In this document: piece after piece, positions 3,865 through 8,422 of the stretch
How the letters are laid out: each line of letters starts with the position of its first letter
Numbering within the stretch: the stretch's first letter is position 1
Assembly (NCBI GenBank): GCA_039798745.1
Contig: JBDKFK010000045.1
Span: forward strand, 1 to 8,422
Length of the DNA: 8,422 nucleotides
Source of the DNA: JBDKFK01 sp039798745
GTDB taxonomy: Bacteria > Patescibacteriota > Microgenomatia > UBA1406 > GWC2-37-13
Reading direction: 5' to 3'
The notes under the pieces: generated by a model
The model's database searches: none
Seen by the model: only the letters and a program-made list of their open reading frames with translations
Told to the model about the DNA's origin: nothing
Position numbers and translations under genes: made by a program

Positions 3865-5859
3865 TCATGGTCCTAGTTTTGGGGACAGCTTGTTTTTTCG
3901 ACTCGACAGCCCATAAAGGGTCGTCAAAAACACCACGCTTGTCACCGCAAATAGTCCGTCAGGGTGGGAGAGGGCAAATAGAGTACGATTCCATAGCATC
4001 AGATGCGGGTGAAACAGGATTTCTTTCCTAGAATTGCTATACAGAGTCACGAGACTGGCGGGAGAGATGTCTGCGATCACCTGGTCCTCGGCAGATCCGT
4101 ATTGTTGTTTTAATTCGACAATATATTTCTTGCCAGCCGAATCGGCGATTGTCGGAAATCCAAACGGGTAATGCGGTTCGCCCTCGACTTCATAGCCATG
4201 GCGGGTGGAAGTGAAAATCGGTTTCGAATTACCTTCCTCATACAGTCGAAAATCCAAGACCGCCGGATTTTTCGCTAGTTTGCGGGTGCGGTCTGCGTTT
4301 TTTGCATAGCGCAGATTCAGGATCACCACACTCAGGTTGTTATGAGAGGAAGTAATGGGGACCCGAAGTGGGTTGTGTAACAGCGATACTTCTTTGGGAA
4401 TCAGTGTCCCATTAATCCGGTGGTGAGACGCGTAGAGTGACGGCACAAACCCGCCGCTGTAGAGCCAGAGAATGACGGCAAGCACGGCCAACCCACCAAA
4501 AATATATGCTGGCCAGCCGGTAAATAACGGTCGCTTTGCTTCCTTCACAGCCGCTGCTGCAGTGTGGGTTTTGTGCGATTTGCTTTGGAAATATAGGTAT
4601 TCAACTAATCGGTAGAGCAGATATGACACCCCGATTGTCATCGACAGCATTACCGCAAGCTGCACTACTCCACCTATTCCCGCCGAGAAGAAGTGCATGT
4701 ACGGTGCCATAATCTGCTCGGCCATCGGGATTACGCGGTTATGCACCAGGTATAGCGAGTAGCTGATCATGCCGAGAAAAGTTAGTGCGCGGATGCTGAA
4801 AATTTTGTTGATTATTGTCCCGGGAATAATTGCACAGATGACAGTGAGTGCAATCACCCAACTTGAAAGCAGGTAATACAAATTCATAAACCAGATCGCC
4901 TGGCCATCGCGGATTGTCCAGTCTCCCGCCTGAATAGCAATAAATCCGAGAAACACCACGATTCCAGCAATAGGATTGGAAAAAATTGTTTCAAGCGAAC
5001 GCCAGATTTTGCCGCGCGATTGGTAGAGTGTGCCCACCACAACTCCCGCAATAAATCCGTTGGCGCGGGCGATGTTCATGGCATGGAACGACAAAATCGA
5101 ACTGATGGCAGTATCCAGATCTAGCAATATTTTCGTAACCGCGATAACAATCAAAGCACTCACAACAAATCCGCACCGGCGAGAAATCCGGACAAGTGGG
5201 ATGACGATAAACGGGTAGAGGAGATAAAAATATACTTCCGGCGCCAGACTCCAAAACACATTGCTCAACTGTAGAATCCCTTTTACAAACGGCGTGGTGA
5301 GGGTGACGGTCGAGATCAGATCGATCAACGATTTGACTCTATCCGGCACGACAAGGGTGTGAGCAACGGTAATCTTGGGAGTGATAATGAGATTTATCAA
5401 CAGCACTGCCAGTTGAAATACTGCAAACACGAAAAAAAGGATCGTGCCAAATTTTTTTTTGTTATCGAATTTTCTCAATCCATTCCATCCGAGGTAAATT
5501 ATCAAAGCAAGTCCGAGCAGGATCGCTAACTGTTGGTACCACAGGGCGACGATATTTCCTGAACCGATAAGCCAAATGAATAAGGTAATCACCGCAAAGA
5601 CCGGGAATATGCGCGCGTAGCGTTTCATGATAAACTGGCGGATGCTCGTGATCTCGGCGTAGAGGTATGCCATCAGGAACCCCGACAGCACAAACAAAAT
5701 CTGAACAGAATTCGGCCCGACGGAGAGTGTTTTGTATACCCAGAAAATTGCCGGAATCTGGGTGATCGACCTAGGGTCAAAACCGCTGTGGGAGAAGAAC
5801 ACCGATAACGCCGCAAATCCCCGTAGTCCGTCTAGAGCATACAATCGTGATTTCTGCAT
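3865..5859 (-). CDS. Membrane acyltransferase family 3 with extra C-terminal extracytoplasmic domain
   Basis: This 664-residue integral membrane protein belongs to the OafA/YrhL-like acyltransferase-3 family, which moves acyl groups (often acetyl) onto surface sugars or other envelope molecules. Residues 5-425 hold the acyltransferase domain with about ten membrane segments: LDGLRGFAALSVFFSHSG at the start with the conserved His24, FWSLAPEVYFYLLYP (about 202-216), and ISYSLYLVH (about 365-373). A further membrane helix (about 450-470) leads to a soluble beta-rich domain of about 130 residues (475-605) with the segment YPFGFPTIADSAGKKYIVEL, then a last helix (about 632-650). The domain lies between two membrane helices and probably faces outward, perhaps binding the acceptor glycan. 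The start at 5859 is chosen because a TATAAT box lies 6 bases upstream; a 30-codon upstream extension to 5949 would overlap the GIY-YIG gene and contain this promoter. The acceptor is unknown. Confidence 0.87.
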   Translation of the reverse strand: MQKSRLYALDGLRGFAALSVFFSHSGFDPRSITQIPAIFWVYKTLSVGPNSVQILFVLSGFLMAYLYAEITSIRQFIMKRYARIFPVFAVITLFIWLIGSGNIVALWYQQLAILLGLALIIYLGWNGLRKFDNKKKFGTILFFVFAVFQLAVLLINLIITPKITVAHTLVVPDRVKSLIDLISTVTLTTPFVKGILQLSNVFWSLAPEVYFYLLYPFIVIPLVRISRRCGFVVSALIVIAVTKILLDLDTAISSILSFHAMNIARANGFIAGVVVGTLYQSRGKIWRSLETIFSNPIAGIVVFLGFIAIQAGDWTIRDGQAIWFMNLYYLLSSWVIALTVICAIIPGTIINKIFSIRALTFLGMISYSLYLVHNRVIPMAEQIMAPYMHFFSAGIGGVVQLAVMLSMTIGVSYLLYRLVEYLYFQSKSHKTHTAAAAVKEAKRPLFTGWPAYIFGGLAVLAVILWLYSGGFVPSLYASHHRINGTLIPKEVSLLHNPLRVPITSSHNNLSVVILNLRYAKNADRTRKLAKNPAVLDFRLYEEGNSKPIFTSTRHGYEVEGEPHYPFGFPTIADSAGKKYIVELKQQYGSAEDQVIADISPASLVTLYSNSRKEILFHPHLMLWNRTLFALSHPDGLFAVTSVVFLTTLYGLSSRKNKLSPKLGP

Positions 5860-5865
5860 GGAGTA

Positions 5866-5894
5866 ATTATATAGCACGTTGAAAGTATAGTTAA
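5866..5894 (-). promoter_or_regulatory. Leaderless promoter of the acyltransferase gene
   Basis: On the minus strand a perfect TATAAT (5866-5871) ends 6 bases before the ATG at 5859, so the transcript should begin at the start codon. TTAACT (5889-5894) lies 17 bases upstream as a fair -35 box and overlaps the stop codon of the GIY-YIG gene. No Shine-Dalgarno is present. Confidence 0.68.
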
Positions 5895-6127
5895 ACAAGA
5901 CGTTTATTCCGAAATGCGAAGCCGGAATTGGTTTTAAGGTAGCGTTCAAAATCTAATGCTTGCTTTTTTGAATCAAAGGCACAGTAATACACAATCTTCA
6001 ACGGTCGCAAGTTACGGGTTTGTGACACATTACCCAACATATGTTCGCGGTAACGCTGTCTGAGATTGGCAGAAAAACCGATGTAGTAGGTACCATTACA
6101 GAGTTTAAGAATGTAAGTATAGAACAT
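5891..6127 (-). CDS. GIY-YIG domain protein (UPF0213/YhbQ type)
   Basis: A 78-residue single-domain member of the GIY-YIG nuclease superfamily. The two halves of the motif are FYTYILK (2-8, GIY position) and YYIGFS (14-19, YIG position). The conserved arginine lies in LRQRYREH (about 25) and the metal-binding glutamate is Glu61 in DFERYLKTNSG; the end AFRNKRLV is typical of this small subfamily. Length and order match standalone members, which are frequent in Patescibacteria. The catalytic residues appear intact, so nuclease activity is possible, but the biological role of these small proteins is poorly known. It lies 31 bases upstream of the acyltransferase start on the same strand, yet each gene has its own apparent promoter, so a shared function is not implied. 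Confidence 0.92.
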   Translation of the reverse strand: MFYTYILKLCNGTYYIGFSANLRQRYREHMLGNVSQTRNLRPLKIVYYCAFDSKKQALDFERYLKTNSGFAFRNKRLV

Positions 6128-6133
6128 TAAAAA

Positions 6134-6162
6134 ACTTTACGAGCAACAATTAGCCAATTCAA
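6134..6162 (-). promoter_or_regulatory. Leaderless promoter of the GIY-YIG gene
   Basis: On the minus strand TTGAAT (6157-6162) and TAAAGT (6134-6139) are separated by 17 bases. Six bases (6128-6133) separate the -10 box from the ATG at 6127, so the mRNA is predicted to be leaderless. No Shine-Dalgarno is visible. Confidence 0.6.
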
Positions 6163-6189
6163 TGGAGTAAAAACCACAACGTTCTGATT

Positions 6190-6395
6190 AGGTTGTACGT
6201 GCCACACCCCACTTCGCCACTTGTATATCGGGCTTCGTTAGGGGCACTCTTCGCGATTAGATCTTAAGCACGGATATACCATAGAGGCCGTGCCACCTCG
6301 TAGCCCCGTTATGTCTTAGGGGCGAAGAGTGGAGATGCCGGGATTTGTTTGGAACCAACTAGAACACTACTTTATGGCGTGGTATCCACGCATTT
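6190..6395. other. GC-rich, palindrome-rich intergenic segment; possible structured RNA
   Basis: The 418-base gap between two divergent genes is AT-rich except here. CACTCTTCGC (6245-6254) pairs perfectly with GCGAAGAGTG (6322-6331). Inside are GCACGG/CCGTGC (6268-6273/6288-6293) and GCCCC/GGGGC (6303-6307/6319-6323); the latter shares two bases with the outer stem. A related segment, CCACTTCGCC at about 6210-6219, could also pair with the 3' arm. Downstream is GCGTGG-TAT-CCACGC (6377-6391). No reading frame of note and no tRNA fold was found. A clear promoter on either strand was not identified, so strand and function remain open. Confidence 0.4.
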
Positions 6396-6511
6396 CTATA
6401 AGCATTTAACATATTAGACGCACGAAAATAATATATATTGGAACCATAAAAGTATGCTCCCTATAGTAATTTGCTGTCTTTGGTAGTATACTGCTAATCC
6501 ATTACTTATAT

Positions 6512-6539
6512 TTAAACTTAACTATTAATCAGATAAAAT
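6512..6539 (+). promoter_or_regulatory. Probable leaderless promoter of the GHKL ATPase gene
   Basis: TAAAAT (6534-6539) ends 6 bases before the ATG at 6546. A weak -35 candidate, TTAAAC (6512-6517), is 16 bases upstream. There is no Shine-Dalgarno. The spacing matches the other leaderless genes in the window, which raises confidence in an otherwise weak promoter. Confidence 0.5.
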
Positions 6540-6545
6540 TACAGT

Positions 6546-8422
6546 ATGCCTCCAATCAATATTCAGGGTGTAGTTAAAAATATTTCAGAGAACAACAATA
6601 CTATTTACACACCCATTGTAGAAGCTGTTGTGAACTCTATTGAATCAATTGAAGAATCTGGTAGAACAGATGGTGCTATTTACATAACCTTACGAAGAGA
6701 ACAGCCATCACTTCTTTCAAAAGAAGATATTACACCTAATATTACTACAATAGAGATAGAAGACAACGGCATTGGGTTTACCGATAAAAATAGAAATTCT
6801 TTCGATACCTTATATAGCGATCTAAAGCTCAAATCAGGTGGTAAAGGGTTTGGAAGATTTATGTTCCTTAAGTACTTCAATCAGGTTCGAGTTAATAGTA
6901 CTTTTAAAGCCGGTGAAAAACTAGTAGAAAGAACATTTAGCTTTTCATCAAAGAGCAATAATGTCCAAAGTTTTATTGAAGAAGAAACAACTCAAGAAAT
7001 AACAAACAAAGAAACTTTAACTACTATCACATTAGAAAATATTAAAGAAAAATATTCTAATAAATTAGAAAAAAAGATGGAGACTATTGCACGTGTTTTA
7101 GTAGAAAAACTACTACCTTATTTTATTAACGATAAGTACTTATGTCCCCAAATTATTCTCCAAGAAGAAAACAGCACTTCACAAATCATATTGAATGACT
7201 ATGTTCATAAACATGAGGGAATAAAACAGTTAGCAAAAAAAATCTTCACACTAAGCGATGGTAAATCTTCAGAACAATTTGAGGTGATAATTTTTAAAGT
7301 ATATCATACACGAAGCACTAGTTCTGTAATTTTGACAGCTCATAATCGTGCTGTAACATCAGAAAATTTACACAAATATATTCCTGAGTTTGATGAGGAT
7401 TTCTATGATACGTTCGACTCTTCTAAGCAAAGTGGCAACAAAAATTTTTCCATTAAAGCATATGTCTTGGCTAACTATCTAAACAAATTTGTTTCTCTAG
7501 AACGAGGTAATTTTCAATTTAGTAATATAAGCGATGCCAGTAAACTTCTATATCCATTTTCTACCAATGACATCGAGTCTAAAACAGCATCTATCATTGA
7601 AGAAGAATTCAAGGATGAAATGAGAAGCAGAAAGTTAAAAAAGAGGGAACGAGTGAAGAATTACATCGATAGTAAAGCTCCATGGCATAAACTTTACTTT
7701 GATGATCTTGATTTATCTTCTATTCCCTATCAATTTGATGATACAACCATCGAAAATAAACTTCAGGAACAAAAATATAAGAAGGACCAATCTATCAGAA
7801 CAAAAGTGTCAGAAATTTTAAAGAATGAGGATGGAGAAGTTACTCAAGCTATAAACGAAATATCCAAAGATTTAACTACACTAGGTAAAAGTGATCTAGC
7901 ACATTATGTAGTTTTGAGAAAAGCGGTGCTGGACATATTAGCTAAAAGCTTAAAATGGAACAAAGAAAAAAAGTATGAAAAAGAAAAAGTAGTACATGAA
8001 CTGATATTCCCCATGCGTTCTGACTCGGACCATATTCCCTATGATAAACATAACCTCTGGCTCATAGATGAGCGATTAAGCTTTCAAGAATATGTGGCAT
8101 CAGATAAGCCACTAAAGAAAAACGATAGACCGGATTTATTAATATTTGGAAGACCAATAGCTGTTCGTGATGGAGATGAACCTAGCAATCCTATTACTAT
8201 CTTTGAATTCAAAAAACCACAAAGGGAAGAATATGAAGATGATGATAATCCATTAGATCAGATTGTTGAGTATATAGAAAAAATACGTAAGGGCGATTTC
8301 AAGGACATAGACGGGAGAATTATCAAAGCCACTGAGGAAACACCTGCTTATGGATTTTTAGTATGTGACCTTACTGAGAAGATCAGGATATTTTGTAAAA
8401 AATACCCCCTTACTATTAGCCC
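6546..8422 (+). CDS. Partial GHKL (MutL/MORC-like) ATPase fused to a PD-(D/E)XK nuclease-like domain
   Basis: An open frame of 625 codons runs from ATG 6546 to the window end without a stop. The N-terminal GHKL ATPase shows the N box EAVVNSIES (26-34; Asn30 and Glu26), the G1 box EDNGIGF (72-78; Asp73) and the glycine-rich lid KSGGKGFGRFM (96-106). A TAHNRAVTSE segment (about 264-273) resembles the post-ATPase transducer region of MutL/Hsp90-type proteins. A charged, partly coiled middle (about 355-455) follows. Near the end are the nuclease-like motifs RPDLLIF (Asp530), IFEFKKP (Glu554-x-Lys556) and QIVEY (Gln572-x-x-x-Tyr576), the order seen in RecB/Cas4-like PD-(D/E)XK domains. GHKL ATPases with nuclease domains are known from restriction-like and other bacterial defence loci and are related to MORC proteins, so defence or DNA repair is the likely role. 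The AT-rich codon use and lack of a Shine-Dalgarno differ from region 1. The end of the nuclease domain and any partner genes lie outside the window. Confidence 0.82.
   Translation, partial: MPPINIQGVVKNISENNNTIYTPIVEAVVNSIESIEESGRTDGAIYITLRREQPSLLSKEDITPNITTIEIEDNGIGFTDKNRNSFDTLYSDLKLKSGGKGFGRFMFLKYFNQVRVNSTFKAGEKLVERTFSFSSKSNNVQSFIEEETTQEITNKETLTTITLENIKEKYSNKLEKKMETIARVLVEKLLPYFINDKYLCPQIILQEENSTSQIILNDYVHKHEGIKQLAKKIFTLSDGKSSEQFEVIIFKVYHTRSTSSVILTAHNRAVTSENLHKYIPEFDEDFYDTFDSSKQSGNKNFSIKAYVLANYLNKFVSLERGNFQFSNISDASKLLYPFSTNDIESKTASIIEEEFKDEMRSRKLKKRERVKNYIDSKAPWHKLYFDDLDLSSIPYQFDDTTIENKLQEQKYKKDQSIRTKVSEILKNEDGEVTQAINEISKDLTTLGKSDLAHYVVLRKAVLDILAKSLKWNKEKKYEKEKVVHELIFPMRSDSDHIPYDKHNLWLIDERLSFQEYVASDKPLKKNDRPDLLIFGRPIAVRDGDEPSNPITIFEFKKPQREEYEDDDNPLDQIVEYIEKIRKGDFKDIDGRIIKATEETPAYGFLVCDLTEKIRIFCKKYPLTIS

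Noticed and set aside
5860..5949. 30-codon N-terminal extension of the acyltransferase
   Set aside because: It would overlap the end of the GIY-YIG gene and contain a TATAAT promoter. The family's first motif begins right after the Met at 5859.
6235..6331. Integron attC-like site (CGTTAGGGGC with inverted repeats)
   Set aside because: The flanking consensus boxes do not fit on both sides, and no integrase or cassette array is present.
6331..6357. tRNA or tmRNA 3' end on the minus strand (CCCGGCATCTCCAC)
   Set aside because: The sequence resembles a T-arm and acceptor strand, but the 5' half of the T stem does not pair, no matching acceptor 5' strand exists upstream, and no CCA follows.
6483..6495. 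Second TrpR operator (TAGTATACTGCTA) upstream of the GHKL gene
   Set aside because: Only the central AGTATACT is shared. Neither half-site is an intact CTAG, and it does not overlap the predicted promoter.

Overview
The window looks like a fragment of a small-genome bacterium, most likely a Patescibacteria/CPR lineage. This is an inference of moderate confidence. It rests on a 78-residue GIY-YIG protein of a type common in those genomes, a polytopic acyltransferase with an added extracytoplasmic domain, short intergenic spaces, and several genes whose -10 box lies only 6 to 7 bases before the start codon. No rRNA, tRNA, CRISPR array or transposase was found.

Region 1 (1-1510) is GC-richer and holds two divergent genes. 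On the minus strand, a partial gene (1-445) encodes what looks like two cold-shock-like OB-fold units. On the plus strand, 1032-1448 encodes a small exported beta-rich protein and ends at a strong terminator. An AT-rich block (about 640-840) between them carries divergent promoters. Both genes have a strong Shine-Dalgarno and a 200-250 base leader with many complementary segments, and in each leader one segment has two perfect alternative partners.

Region 2 (1589-3767) is the most interesting part: a three-gene unit of TrpR-like repressor, DUF3182/ATP-grasp-like protein and aspartoacylase-like zinc amidohydrolase. The promoter contains a 16-base palindrome that matches the E. coli trp operator at all but the two central bases, and it covers the -10 box. 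The repressor keeps the residues equivalent to the E. coli TrpR tryptophan contacts. Neither downstream protein (370 and 240 aa) contains a single tryptophan, as expected for proteins made during tryptophan shortage. No tryptophan biosynthesis gene is present, so this looks like a tryptophan-controlled ligase/amidase pair of unknown substrate, possibly a salvage or storage system.

Region 3 (3865-6127, minus strand) holds the GIY-YIG gene followed by a membrane acyltransferase-3 protein, each with its own apparently leaderless promoter.

Region 4 (6128-8422) starts with a GC-rich, palindrome-rich intergenic segment that may encode a structured RNA. It is followed by a long gene running off the window that joins a GHKL ATPase domain to a C-terminal PD-(D/E)XK nuclease-like domain. 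That architecture suggests genome defence or DNA repair.
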